Source: Aquamicrobium sp. LC103
Lineage (GTDB): Bacteria > Pseudomonadota > Alphaproteobacteria > Rhizobiales > Rhizobiaceae
Reading direction: 5' to 3'
DNA length: 64,000 nucleotides
Assembly (NCBI RefSeq): GCF_001014615.2
Contig: NZ_LBCQ02000005.1
Coordinates: 326,628-390,627 of the forward strand
The first letter of the stretch is position 1, and each line of letters opens with the position of its first letter. The translations under genes were made by a program, and so were the position numbers. Shown here one piece after another: positions 9,177 to 18,288 of this stretch. Under the pieces are notes generated by a model. The model was not told the origin of the DNA. It ran no database searches and worked only from the letters and a program-made list of their open reading frames with translations.

Positions 9177-10208
9177 ATGAAAGCCGTCGTCATTCATGCC
9201 GCCAAGGATCTGCGGATCGAGGAACGGGATGCGGAGAAACCGGGCCCCGGCCAGGTCGAAATTGAGATCGAAGCCGGCGGCATCTGTGGCTCCGACCTTC
9301 ACTACTACAACCATGGCGGCTTCGGCACGGTCCGCATTCGCGAACCCATGATCCTCGGGCACGAGGTGGCCGGCACGGTGAAGGCCCTCGGTCAAGAGGT
9401 GTCGCGCCTCGCCGTCGGCGATCGGGTCGCTGTGTCGCCAAGCCGTCCCTGCAACGCGTGCGACTATTGCCTCAAGGGCCAGCAGAACCACTGCATGAAC
9501 ATGCGCTTCTATGGCAGCGCAATGCCGATGCCCCATATCCAGGGAGCGTTTCGCAAGCATCTCGTCGCCCAACAATGGCAATGCCATAAGATTGCCGCTG
9601 GCGTCTCGATCAACGAAGCGGCGATGGCTGAGCCGTTTGCCGTCACGCTGCATGCGGTTGCCCGCGCCGGGTCCCTCATCGGAAAGCGCGTGCTGGTGAC
9701 CGGCTGCGGTCCGATCGGCGTGCTTGCGATCGTCGCCGCCCGCGTGCACGGGGCTCGTGAGATCGTGGCGACGGACGTGATGGATGCGGTCCTTGAAAAG
9801 GCGTTCGACATGGGCGCCGACCGGGTCGTCAATGTAGCGAGCGATCCGGGGGAACTCGCGGCTTACTCTGCAAACAAGGGCTATTTCGACGTGCAGTTTG
9901 AAGCCTCAGGCAATGAAAGCGCCGTAAGGGCCGGCCTGGAAGTCCTTAAACCGCGCGCCACGCTGATCCAACTGGGGCTCGGTGGCGACGTCTCGATCCC
10001 GCAGAACATGGTCGTCGCAAAGGAAATCGAGATGAAGGGCACCTTCCGGTTCCATGACGAGTTCGGCCTGGCCGTCGACCTGATCAACCAACGTCGCGTG
10101 GATTTACGCCCCTTGCTCTCCGCCATATACCCGATTGAAAATGCGGTTCAGGCATTCGAGGCGGCGACCGATCGCAGCCGGTCGATGAAGGTTCACCTGA
10201 GTTTTTGA
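9177..10208 (+). CDS. idnD: L-idonate 5-dehydrogenase-like zinc alcohol dehydrogenase
   Basis: A 343-residue medium-chain dehydrogenase. The catalytic zinc ligands are in GGICGSDLHYY and GHE, the structural zinc cysteines in PSRPCNACDYCLKGQQNHC, and the cofactor motif is VLVTGCGPIGVLAIVAARV. The HYYNHGGFGTVRIREPMILGHE stretch is typical of L-idonate dehydrogenase, which oxidises L-idonate to 5-keto-D-gluconate. It is the last gene of the run from 2235. A sorbitol/threonine dehydrogenase-like activity is the alternative. Confidence 0.87.
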   Translation: MKAVVIHAAKDLRIEERDAEKPGPGQVEIEIEAGGICGSDLHYYNHGGFGTVRIREPMILGHEVAGTVKALGQEVSRLAVGDRVAVSPSRPCNACDYCLKGQQNHCMNMRFYGSAMPMPHIQGAFRKHLVAQQWQCHKIAAGVSINEAAMAEPFAVTLHAVARAGSLIGKRVLVTGCGPIGVLAIVAARVHGAREIVATDVMDAVLEKAFDMGADRVVNVASDPGELAAYSANKGYFDVQFEASGNESAVRAGLEVLKPRATLIQLGLGGDVSIPQNMVVAKEIEMKGTFRFHDEFGLAVDLINQRRVDLRPLLSAIYPIENAVQAFEAATDRSRSMKVHLSF

Positions 10209-10351
10209 CCTTGCGGACCGGAGGCCGTTGTACGATCGGTCGAAAACAGCCATTGGTAAGGGGCATCTTGTCGACGTGATCCCGGCGCGTGTTCGCTTCC
10301 GGTGCCGGGGCAAGAAACAAGAAGATGGTTGACCCCGTTTGCGAGGCCCCG

Positions 10352-11488
10352 ATGATCCTGAACGAAGAGCAGGAACTGATCCGTGATACCGCGCGACGTT
10401 TCGCGTCGGAAAGGCTTGCGCCCAAATCCGCCGAATGGGACCGCACGCATGAATTCCCGAAAGCCGAGCTGGCTGAAATGGGTGCGCTTGGTTTCATGGG
10501 CATGCTCGTGCCCGAGGAGTGGGAAGGGTCCAAGACCGACCATGTCGCCTATGCCGCGGCGTTGGAGGAGATCGCCGCCGGCAATGGGGCGATCTCGACC
10601 ATCATGTCGGTGCACAATTCGGTCGGATGCGTGCCGGTCCTGCGCTACGGGACCAGGGAGCAGAAGGATCGTTTCCTGCGCCCCATGGCCCGTGGCGAGC
10701 ATCTCGGTGCCTTCTGCCTGACCGAGCCGCAAGCCGGATCCGATGCCTCGGCCCTTCGCACGCGGGCGGTGCCGAGCGATAAGGGGTGGGTGCTCAACGG
10801 CACCAAGCAGTTCATCACTTCCGGGAAGAACGCCGATACGGCAATCGTGTTTGCCGTCACGGATCCCGACGCCGGCAAGAAGGGCATTTCGGCCTTCATC
10901 GTTCCGACGGCGACTCCCGGCTATCGTGTCGCATCGCTGGAGCACAAGCTGGGACAGGCGCTGTCGGACACCGCGCAGGTCGTATTCGAGGATATGGAAA
11001 TTCCGGCTGACAATCTACTCGGCGAAAGAGGCGAGGGGTATCGTATCGCATTGTCCAATCTGGAAGGCGGACGCATCGGCATCGCGGCGCAATCAGTCGG
11101 CATGGCGCGCGCCGCGCTCGACGCAGCGCTTGCCTACGCGCAGGAGCGCGAGAGCATGGGCCGGAAGCTGATCGATCACCAGGCAGTCGCGTTCAGGCTG
11201 GCGGACATGGCGACGCGGATAGAGGCCGCGCGCCAGATGGTGCTGCATGCCGCCAGTCTGAAGGATGCCGACAGGCCGGCATTGAAGGAGGCGTCGATGG
11301 CCAAGCTCTTCGCTTCGGAGATCGCCGAGCGCGTCTGCTCGGACGCCATCCAGACATTGGGAGGCTATGGCTATACGCGAGATTTTCCAGTCGAGCGAAT
11401 CTATCGCGACGTGCGCGTTTGCCAGATTTACGAGGGAACGAGCGACATCCAGCGCATCGTGATTGCAAGGGCGCTGGCGGGTCGATAA
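10352..11488 (+). CDS. Acyl-CoA dehydrogenase (short/medium-chain type)
   Basis: A 378-residue FAD enzyme with [23 protein letters not shown] and the catalytic-glutamate segment [18 protein letters not shown]. It is a complete classical acyl-CoA dehydrogenase that introduces the alpha-beta double bond in acyl-CoA. I chose the ATG at 10352 ([17 protein letters not shown], with GAGG at 10343-10346). In-frame starts at 10325 and 10289 would add residues not usual for the family. The MaoC gene follows 14 bases later and probably acts on its product. Confidence 0.92.
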   Translation: MILNEEQELIRDTARRFASERLAPKSAEWDRTHEFPKAELAEMGALGFMGMLVPEEWEGSKTDHVAYAAALEEIAAGNGAISTIMSVHNSVGCVPVLRYGTREQKDRFLRPMARGEHLGAFCLTEPQAGSDASALRTRAVPSDKGWVLNGTKQFITSGKNADTAIVFAVTDPDAGKKGISAFIVPTATPGYRVASLEHKLGQALSDTAQVVFEDMEIPADNLLGERGEGYRIALSNLEGGRIGIAAQSVGMARAALDAALAYAQERESMGRKLIDHQAVAFRLADMATRIEAARQMVLHAASLKDADRPALKEASMAKLFASEIAERVCSDAIQTLGGYGYTRDFPVERIYRDVRVCQIYEGTSDIQRIVIARALAGR

Positions 11489-11502
11489 CCGGAGGGCCGG
11501 CA

Positions 11503-12360
11503 ATGCCGCTTGATCAGGAGCGACTGGCGAACTGGGTTTTCGACGAGCAGGTCCGCGAATACACCAGGCGGGACACCATGCTCTACGCCCTGGGGGTGGG
11601 TTGCGGCGGAAGGCCGGAGGATCTTCGCTTCGTCTATGAGGACGGTCTCGTCGCTCTGCCGTCCATGGCAACTGTCCTCGGCGATCCGGGCTTCTGGCTC
11701 CGCGATCCGACGCTGGGCGCGGACTGGCGCAAGATAGTCCACGGCGAGCAGTCGATCGTGCTGCATGCGCCATTGCCTCCGGAGGGCGCCATAGTGGCGC
11801 GCAATCGTGTGGAGGCGGTCATTGACAGGGGACCCCGACACGGCGTCTTCGTCTACCTGTCGCGTTCGATTCACGATCGGAACGCGGGCACTCCCATCGC
11901 CAGCCTGGGTGCCACCGTGATCCTGCGCGGCGACGGGAAGACGGAAACGTCCGCGCGCCGGCCGGCGCAGCGCTCCGCTCTTCCGGACCGCCACCCCGAC
12001 ATCGTCGTATCGAGCGAGACGCTTCCGCAGTCCGCGCTTATCTATCGCCTGTCGGGTGACCTGAATCCGCTGCATGTCGATCCGACCGTGGCCGCGCGGG
12101 CCGGCTTTCCCTCGCCGATCCTGCATGGCCTGTGCACGATGGGGGTCGCTGCCCGCGCGATCCTGCGGGCCTGCTGCGACGACGACCCCGGCCGCTTGCG
12201 GGACATCCATGTCCGTTTCACGGCTCCCGTCTTTCCGGGCGACACGATCGTCACCGAGATATGGCGGCAGGGATCACGTGCCGATTTCCGTTGCCGCGTG
12301 CGGGAGCGTGGCGTGGTCGTGCTCGATGCAAGCCATGCCACGTTCTCGGAACAGCCGTGA
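11503..12360 (+). CDS. MaoC/hydratase-2 family (R)-specific enoyl-CoA hydratase
   Basis: A 285-residue double hot-dog protein. The C-terminal half carries the hydratase-2 signature YRLSGDLNPLHVDPTVAARA (Asp and His catalytic), followed by GFPSPILHGLCTMG. The N-terminal half is the degenerate hot-dog found in peroxisomal MFE-2-like hydratases. It adds water to 2-enoyl-CoA. GGAGG stands at 11491-11495 before the ATG. It forms a pair with the preceding acyl-CoA dehydrogenase and converges with the SDR gene on the other strand. Confidence 0.9.
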   Translation: MPLDQERLANWVFDEQVREYTRRDTMLYALGVGCGGRPEDLRFVYEDGLVALPSMATVLGDPGFWLRDPTLGADWRKIVHGEQSIVLHAPLPPEGAIVARNRVEAVIDRGPRHGVFVYLSRSIHDRNAGTPIASLGATVILRGDGKTETSARRPAQRSALPDRHPDIVVSSETLPQSALIYRLSGDLNPLHVDPTVAARAGFPSPILHGLCTMGVAARAILRACCDDDPGRLRDIHVRFTAPVFPGDTIVTEIWRQGSRADFRCRVRERGVVVLDASHATFSEQP

Positions 12361-12362
12361 GG

Positions 12363-13181
12363 TCACTCCGCCGGCCGCGGCTTGCCGGAATGGGAAAAGC
12401 CCGGCGCCACCATGCGCCGCTCCGCCGTCAGTGCGTCCTCGGTCAGGAACTTGGTCGAGCTCCAACCGCCGTCGACAGCCAGGACCTGGCCATTGATCCA
12501 ACCGGAGGCCGGGGAGGAGAGGAAGTGGATGGCGTGCGCGACGTCCTCGACCGTGCCCATGCGGGCCGCCGGAGTCATGTCGTAGTTCATGCGACGGAAG
12601 CCTTCGTCCTGCAGCCGGTGCTGTGTCATCGGCGTTGGGATCACGCCGGGGGCGACCGTGCTGGCGCGCACGCCGGAACTGCCGTACTGGCAGGCAAGAT
12701 GCGTGGTCAGGGCGTTGATGCCGCCCTTGGCCGCTGAATAAGCTCCGCCGCGCAAGCCGCCAAGCAGGGAATAGGTCGAGCTGACGTTGACGATGGTCGC
12801 CTCGGCTCCGAACGCCGTCAGCGCTTGGCGGCAGAAGCGGAAGGGTGCGCGCAGCATGAGGTCGAGAAAATAATCGAGCGTCTCGTCGTCGGTCTCGTGC
12901 ACCGGCTTCGGACTGCCGATCCCCGCATTGTTGACGAGGTGGTCCAGCCTGCCGAACGATTGAAGCGCCAGGTCGACGGCACGGCGCGGCGCGTCCTCCT
13001 CGGTGGCGTCCACCGCGAGTGTTTCCAGCGGCGCTTCGCTCCCTGAAAGAGTGCGTTTCATGGCGGCGAGCTTCCCGGCATCGCGGGCGATCCCCACCAC
13101 CGCAACGCCATTGGCCAGAAATAGCCGGGCCGTCGCAAGCCCGATGCCGCTCGAAGCGCCGGTGATAAGGGCAACCCGCAT
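12363..13181 (-). CDS. SDR-family 3-hydroxyacyl-CoA dehydrogenase-like oxidoreductase
   Basis: A 272-residue SDR with TGASSGIGLA, VNNAGIGSP, catalytic Ser in NVSSTYSLLGG and YSAAKGG, plus the C-terminal INGQVLAVDGGWSS. It ends a leftward group with two acyl-CoA dehydrogenases and another SDR, where oxidation of a hydroxyacyl-CoA would be the matching step. Two bases separate its stop from that of the MaoC gene, so the two operons converge tightly. Confidence 0.85.
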   Translation of the reverse strand: MRVALITGASSGIGLATARLFLANGVAVVGIARDAGKLAAMKRTLSGSEAPLETLAVDATEEDAPRRAVDLALQSFGRLDHLVNNAGIGSPKPVHETDDETLDYFLDLMLRAPFRFCRQALTAFGAEATIVNVSSTYSLLGGLRGGAYSAAKGGINALTTHLACQYGSSGVRASTVAPGVIPTPMTQHRLQDEGFRRMNYDMTPAARMGTVEDVAHAIHFLSSPASGWINGQVLAVDGGWSSTKFLTEDALTAERRMVAPGFSHSGKPRPAE

Positions 13182-13183
13182 GT

Positions 13184-14173
13184 TCAGTTCCTTTCCGTGA
13201 TCGTCTGGTGAGGCGCGAGCGGCGCCGGAAGATCGAGCATCCCGGCGGTACCGCCGAGGCGGGCCAGCAGATGCGCATGCTTCAGGAAGTGATGGGCGTC
13301 GGCTTCGGCCGAGAAACCGATGCCGCCGTGGATCTGGATGCAGGTGCGGGCATTGCCAAGAGCTGCTCCCGTTGCCAGACGGCGCAGCGCCGCAAGCTGG
13401 AATGGCGCATCGGCGCGCGCATCACGTGCCGCGACGGCCGCGAAATCGAGGAGGCTCGACGCTGCTTCCACGGCAACGGCCATGTTGGCGCAATGATGCT
13501 TGACCGCCTGGAACGAGCCGATGGGCCGCCCGAACTGGCGACGCAGCTGTGCGTAGGCGACGGCCAGGTCGCGCGTGGCTTCCGCGATGCCGAGCAGTTG
13601 CGCGCAGACGAGCAGATCCGAGACGGCGAGGATGGTGTCGTTATACGTTTCGCCGAGAACACCCACGGCATTCTTCGGCATCCGGGTCAATGCCAGGCTG
13701 TGACCCAAGCCTTTGAGGTGTTCGCCTCGCCCGTCGCCGCGATCGAGGAGCGCAAGCCGTCGCCCGTCGAACAGAACGGCCGGGCCGGCGTCCTCGCCGT
13801 CGATGAACAGGATGGAGTCTCCGTCGGGCACTGCCGCGCATGCCGCGATGGTGCCTTCTTCAAGTTGCCGTGCCAAGCCGGCATCGAAAACGGACCTTGC
13901 GAGCCTTGCCGCAACCGCCGTCGCCAGCACACGGCTGGTGATCACATGGCGGCCGAAGGCAACATGAAGCAGCACCTCCTCGACGAGGGTGAAGCCGGCC
14001 CCGCCCTCGTTTTCCGGCAGGGAAAGTGAGAAAGCCCCGAAGACCGATATCTCATCGAGATCGTCGCGTCTGCGCTCGCGCAGGCGCGAAACGGGAAAAC
14101 TCTGCGTAAGCATGGCGCTAGCTGCATCGAGTATCTGGCGCTGCTCCTCGCCGTGGTTGAGATCGCATCCCAT
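13184..14173 (-). CDS. Acyl-CoA dehydrogenase, short subunit type
   Basis: A 329-residue acyl-CoA dehydrogenase-like protein, shorter than the usual 380. The N-terminal and middle domains are poorly conserved, but the C-terminal helical domain is clear (RRQFGRPIGSFQAVKHHCANMAV, IQIHGGIGFSAEADAHHFLKHAHLL). It lacks a YEGTSEIQ-type catalytic glutamate. Such proteins are known as the second chain of heteromeric acyl-CoA dehydrogenases (as in ChsE1-ChsE2 of steroid degraders). The large partner is the next gene on this strand, 5 bases away. Confidence 0.87.
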   Translation of the reverse strand: MGCDLNHGEEQRQILDAASAMLTQSFPVSRLRERRRDDLDEISVFGAFSLSLPENEGGAGFTLVEEVLLHVAFGRHVITSRVLATAVAARLARSVFDAGLARQLEEGTIAACAAVPDGDSILFIDGEDAGPAVLFDGRRLALLDRGDGRGEHLKGLGHSLALTRMPKNAVGVLGETYNDTILAVSDLLVCAQLLGIAEATRDLAVAYAQLRRQFGRPIGSFQAVKHHCANMAVAVEAASSLLDFAAVAARDARADAPFQLAALRRLATGAALGNARTCIQIHGGIGFSAEADAHHFLKHAHLLARLGGTAGMLDLPAPLAPHQTITERN

Positions 14174-14178
14174 TGTCG

Positions 14179-15300
14179 CTACTCCCGCGGCAGGCCGAGA
14201 ATTCGTTCTGCAATGATGTTGCGCTGGATTTCGGCTGCTCCTCCCGCGATCGTCTCGCTGTAGGATTCGAGGTAGTCGTGTGTCCAGGCGCTGTCGACCA
14301 GGGCTGCCGGACCGAGCACGTCCATTGTCGCCCGGTGGATGCGCTGCGCGAGCTCGGCGAAGTAGAGGCGCACGAGTGAGCCGTCGGAGGCGGTTCGAGG
14401 CTCGCGGAACAACGTGCGATAGGTCATCGCACGCAGCGCCGCAGTCTCCGCCCGCAGATCCGACAAACGCTCGTAGGTGGCTGTTCCCGGCAGCGGCTCG
14501 GCGAGGGCAATCAGGTCCTCGATACGAATGGAAAGCTCGAGCTGCAAGCCCATCGCTGCGGTCTTGCGTTCGAAGGCCAAGGTGGTCATCGCCACGCTCC
14601 AGCCGTCATGCAGCGCGCCGACGACATTGGAAAGCGGGATGCAGACGTCGTCATAGAAGACTTCCGCGAAATGGCTGACGCCAGCCATGTTTTCAATCGG
14701 CCGCACCGTGATTCCGGGGCTCGTCATGTCGCATATGACCCATGAGAGGCCTTTGTGACGTTTCGAGCCGGGGTCGGTGCGGATGAGCAATTCCTGATAG
14801 TCGGCAATATCGGCGAAGCTCGTCCAAATCTTCTGACCGTTGACGACGAGGTGGTCGCCGTCGATTGTTCCTGTGGTGGAGAGCGAGGCGAGGTCGGATC
14901 CCGAACCGGGTTCGGAAAAGCCCTGGCACCAGATCGAGCGGCCCGAGAGGATCAACGGAAGGTGGAAAGCTTTCTGCTCTTCCGTCCCGCAGGCAATCAG
15001 CGTCGGCCCGGCATGGTTCAGCGCCACGAAGGTGCAGTCGAGAATGGAAGGCGCCCGCGCGCGGACATATTCCTCGTACCACAGCACGAGCCGATCCGGT
15101 GGCAATCCTTGTCCGCCATACTCCGCGGGCCAGCCTATGCCCGCCCAGCCGCCTTCGTGGCAGCTGGAAAGCCAGTCCAGCGAGAAACGACGGGCCGGCA
15201 TGCCTTCGTGCGGGGCGCGCTCTCGGGGGACGTTGGCGATCAGCCAGTCGCGCGCCCGATGGCGGAACGCCTCGTCGTCTTTCGTGAAATTCAGCCGCAT
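14179..15300 (-). CDS. Acyl-CoA dehydrogenase, long subunit type
   Basis: A 373-residue protein with the FAD/substrate segment CQGFSEPGSGSDLASL, NGQKIWTSFADIADY and the C-terminal IAGGAAEIQRNIIAERILGLPRE. At the position where classical enzymes have YEGTSEIQ it has GGAAEIQ, as do members of heteromeric steroid-type dehydrogenases, which use a different base. It is transcribed just before the short-subunit gene at 13184 and probably forms a mixed complex with it. Confidence 0.9.
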   Translation of the reverse strand: MRLNFTKDDEAFRHRARDWLIANVPRERAPHEGMPARRFSLDWLSSCHEGGWAGIGWPAEYGGQGLPPDRLVLWYEEYVRARAPSILDCTFVALNHAGPTLIACGTEEQKAFHLPLILSGRSIWCQGFSEPGSGSDLASLSTTGTIDGDHLVVNGQKIWTSFADIADYQELLIRTDPGSKRHKGLSWVICDMTSPGITVRPIENMAGVSHFAEVFYDDVCIPLSNVVGALHDGWSVAMTTLAFERKTAAMGLQLELSIRIEDLIALAEPLPGTATYERLSDLRAETAALRAMTYRTLFREPRTASDGSLVRLYFAELAQRIHRATMDVLGPAALVDSAWTHDYLESYSETIAGGAAEIQRNIIAERILGLPRE

Positions 15301-15307
15301 CTCTTGC

Positions 15308-16011
15308 TCATGACATCCATCCGCCGGCCACGTCGACGATGCTGCCGGTCATATAGCTTGCTTCGTCGCTTGCCAGAAAACGTACCACCGTCGCGATCTC
15401 CCGTGGCGCGCCCACTCTTTCCATCGCCACGTTGAACATCTGGCGCTCCATCTGGACAGGGTCGACGCCGGCCGCCATCGGCGTGTCGATGGTGCCGGGA
15501 GCGATCGCGTTGACGCGGATGTTGTATGGGGCGAGGGTGCGCGCGAGGCTGCGTGTCAGGCCGATCAGCCCGGCCTTCGACGTTCCATAAGGGACGATCG
15601 GGCTGCCGAGCTTTCCGTTGATCGAGGCGATGTTCACGATGACCCGCCGCCTCGTTCCGCCATGCCGCGCGCCAGTCCCTGGCTGAGAAGAAAGGGGGCG
15701 CGAAGATTGACCGTGAGCACGCGGTCGAAGTCTTCCAGCGTCAGCTCGAAGACCGCTTTCCTTTCGTAAAGGCCGGCGCAATTCACCAGGCAGCCAATTG
15801 CGCTCTCTTGAGAAAGCACGCGCAAGGTTCGACGCACGTCCTCCATATCGGAAAGATCGCAGGCGATAAATTCGTCCGGCACCGCTTCATCTTCGCTCGC
15901 GGCGGCCGCTGCCCGGTCGAGACCGATCACGCGGTCGCCGGCCGTTTTGAGCTCGGCGGTGATGGCGCGGCCCATGCCGCCGGTGCATCCGGTGACGACC
16001 GATACACGCAT
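15308..16011 (-). pseudogene. SDR-family oxidoreductase gene with a single frameshift
   Basis: Two overlapping frames together make one SDR. The N-terminal half (16011 to about 15645) reads MRVSVVTGCTGGMGRAI, NCAGLYERK and GLARGMAERGGG. The C-terminal half (about 15644 to 15308) reads VIVNIASINGKLGSP, YGTSKAGLIGLTRSL and ASYMTGSIVDVAGGW. Continuity of the fold needs one extra base in the G-run opposite 15643-15645. Either the gene is recently inactivated or the sequence has a one-base homopolymer error. It starts the leftward acyl-CoA dehydrogenase group. Confidence 0.8.
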
Positions 16012-16216
16012 TCCGTCCTCCCTGATTAATGTCCCAATATATGGGTATATGTGGAAATACCCCTTCTTTTCCTCTCGCCAACAGTATCAGGCAATTTTGG
16101 AATTGTTCAACTATAAATTCGGAATTCTTTGTTGACATTTGTGTAGGAGCTGATCAGTTTCAGCGGGAGCGTTGGGATATGAAGTCCCACATAATGGACG
16201 CTCGGGAGGCCCTGGA
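16012..16216. promoter_or_regulatory. Divergent promoter region between the two acyl-CoA oxidation groups
   Basis: A 205-bp AT-richer region separates the leftward SDR/ACAD genes from the rightward ACAD operon. On the plus strand TTGACA stands at 16132-16137, but no convincing -10 hexamer follows at 16-18 bp. GGAATT repeats flank TATAAATTC near 16100-16125 and could be an operator. Regulation by the IclR protein at 25384 is an inference. Confidence 0.4.
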
Positions 16217-17371
16217 ATGGATTTTGAATGGACCGACGAGGATCGGGCCTATCGGGCGCGGGTGCGTGCCTTTCTGGAGCGGGAACTGCCGGCGGACTGG
16301 AGCGAGATATCCCGTCACGGTCCGGGGTCGCGCGCGCAGACCGAGTTCAGTCTGGAGTTCTGCCCAAAGCTGGCGGCGGCGGGCCTGCTCGTCCCACATT
16401 GGCCCGCCCAATGGGGCGGGGCAGACCGGCCGACATGGGAGCACTTCATTCTCGGCGAGGAGATGTGGGCGGCGGGCGAGCCGCGCGGCGCGCAATATAT
16501 GAACGTCAACTGGATCGGGCCCACCTTGATGCGTTTCGGCACCGAGGAGCAGCGGCACCGCTACATTCCGGAGATGGCGGCCGGCAAGGCCGTCTGGTGC
16601 CAGGGCTTCTCGGAACCCAATGCCGGCTCGGATCTCGGTAGTCTGCGAACCCGGGCCGTCCGAACCGGCGACGAATATGTCATCAACGGCTCGAAGATCT
16701 GGACGTCCTATGCCGCGATGGCGCAGCATTGCTTTTTGCTTGCCCGCACCGGCGAGGCATCGCAGGGCAAGGCGGGCATCGCCATCTTCCTCGTTCCGAT
16801 GTCCACGCCCGGCATAGAGGTGCGGGCGATTCCGAGCCTTATCGGTCACGGCGACATCCACGAGACCTTCTTCACCGATGTCAGGGTGCCGGTTTCGGCC
16901 CGTCTCGGCGAGGAGGGACAGGCCTGGTCGATCATCAGCTACTCGCTCGCAAACGAGCGGATCGGTATACCCCGCTACGAATTCGCCGCCCGCGTCCTCG
17001 ATCGAATGGTCGAGGAACTGCGCGTCCGCCAGGCCTTTTCCGATCCGCTCGTGCAGGCGCGCGCCGGTGCCGCGTCGGCCGCCTGCGAGGCCGCGCGCCT
17101 TCTGGTCTATCGCGCCGTCGACAAGCGCGCGCGCGGCGAGGCGGTGGGTTCCGAGGCGAGCCTCGCGCGCATCGCCGTGGCCGAGGCCGACAACGTGGTC
17201 ACGGATTTCGGGCTCGATTTCCTGTCGGACACCTTCACCGGCATGGATCATCCGATCCACCTGGCGCATCACGAACGTGCCATCGTCACCAGCATCGCCG
17301 CCGGCGCGGCCGAAATCCAGCTCGGGTTGATCGCTCGCAATTGGCTCGATCTTCCCAGGGAAGCTTCCTGA
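16217..17371 (+). CDS. Acyl-CoA dehydrogenase, long subunit type
   Basis: A 384-residue FAD-dependent dehydrogenase: WCQGFSEPNAGSDLGSLRTR, NGSKIWTSYAAMAQH, and C-terminal ITNVPSS-free, AAGAAEIQLGLIARNWLDLPRE. The usual catalytic YEGTSEIQ is again replaced (AGAAEIQ). The start at 16217 (MDFEWTDEDRAYR) has GGGAGG at 16204-16209; an in-frame ATG at 16172 is less likely. The next gene encodes a short acyl-CoA dehydrogenase that starts inside this stop codon (TGATG), so the pair is probably made in equal amounts as a heteromer. Confidence 0.9.
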   Translation: MDFEWTDEDRAYRARVRAFLERELPADWSEISRHGPGSRAQTEFSLEFCPKLAAAGLLVPHWPAQWGGADRPTWEHFILGEEMWAAGEPRGAQYMNVNWIGPTLMRFGTEEQRHRYIPEMAAGKAVWCQGFSEPNAGSDLGSLRTRAVRTGDEYVINGSKIWTSYAAMAQHCFLLARTGEASQGKAGIAIFLVPMSTPGIEVRAIPSLIGHGDIHETFFTDVRVPVSARLGEEGQAWSIISYSLANERIGIPRYEFAARVLDRMVEELRVRQAFSDPLVQARAGAASAACEAARLLVYRAVDKRARGEAVGSEASLARIAVAEADNVVTDFGLDFLSDTFTGMDHPIHLAHHERAIVTSIAAGAAEIQLGLIARNWLDLPREAS

Positions 17372-18288
17372 TGCGTTTTTATCCCAACGAGGACCAGACT
17401 GCCTTTCTGGCCGTGCTCGACCAGCTTGCGCAGGCACCGCAGGCCGCATGGAAGGCCGCACCTGAATGGGCGCGCTTCGACTGGTCTCCGGAACTGGACA
17501 TGCTCCTGGACGAAAACGGCTTCTTCGACTGCGCCGCGGAGGAGACGCTCGGCCTCGTCACGGCGGCGATGCTGACCTATCGGATCGCGGGCCTGCCCGT
17601 GCTTGTGGAATGCGCCGCGTCCTCCATGCTCCGCTCGCTCTACGCCCCGGATCTGCCCCGGCCGATCGCGGTGATCGAGGAGCGGGGCCGGCCCGTCCCC
17701 TTCCTGCCGGTGGCGCGCTCGGCAATCCTCGTTTCGGACGAAAGCGTTCGCGGTGTGCTTCTGGAGGAGGGCGTGGTCGAGACGGTCGAGAGCATCTTCG
17801 CCTATCCGATGGGAGTGCTGGGGGAAAGGGAGGTCGCGATGCGGCCGATCGATGCCGATCCAGCTGTGGTCCGAAACACATGGCGCGTAGCCCTTGCCGC
17901 CGAGATGGCGGGAACGCTGAAGGGCGGCCTGGACGCCGTCGTTGCCCATGTCCGCGATCGCCATCAGTTCGGCCGCCCGCTCGGAAGCTTCCAGGCCATC
18001 CAGCACCGCCTTGCCGGCGCGGCGACCAAGGTGGAGGCCAGCTACTGGCTCACGCTCAAGGCCGCTCAGAGCCTCGATCCGATCGACACGGCAATCGCGC
18101 TCGGTCACGTGCAGGAAGCCTCGACGCGGGTAGTCTACGATCTTCACCAGTTCATGGGAGCCATGGGACTGACTCTGGAACATCCTCTGCATCGCTGGAC
18201 ATACCGGGCGCGCCTCTTGCGTTCCGCGCTAGGTGGGGCGGGGACGAATTTCAGGGCTGTCTCCGCAAGCCGATGGAGAGCCGCATGA
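17371..18288 (+). CDS. Acyl-CoA dehydrogenase, short subunit type
   Basis: A 305-residue protein with only the C-terminal acyl-CoA dehydrogenase domain well conserved (RHQFGRPLGSFQAIQHRLAGA, LHQFMGAMGLTLEHPLHRW) and no recognisable catalytic glutamate motif. It matches the short chain of heteromeric dehydrogenases, like the protein at 13184. Its ATG shares one base with the preceding stop, and its own stop overlaps the enoyl-CoA hydratase start (ATGA). Confidence 0.87.
   Translation: MRFYPNEDQTAFLAVLDQLAQAPQAAWKAAPEWARFDWSPELDMLLDENGFFDCAAEETLGLVTAAMLTYRIAGLPVLVECAASSMLRSLYAPDLPRPIAVIEERGRPVPFLPVARSAILVSDESVRGVLLEEGVVETVESIFAYPMGVLGEREVAMRPIDADPAVVRNTWRVALAAEMAGTLKGGLDAVVAHVRDRHQFGRPLGSFQAIQHRLAGAATKVEASYWLTLKAAQSLDPIDTAIALGHVQEASTRVVYDLHQFMGAMGLTLEHPLHRWTYRARLLRSALGGAGTNFRAVSASRWRAA

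Noticed and set aside
16160..17461. A 433-codon minus-strand open frame
   Set aside because: Antisense shadow of the acyl-CoA dehydrogenase at 16217 with low-complexity composition.
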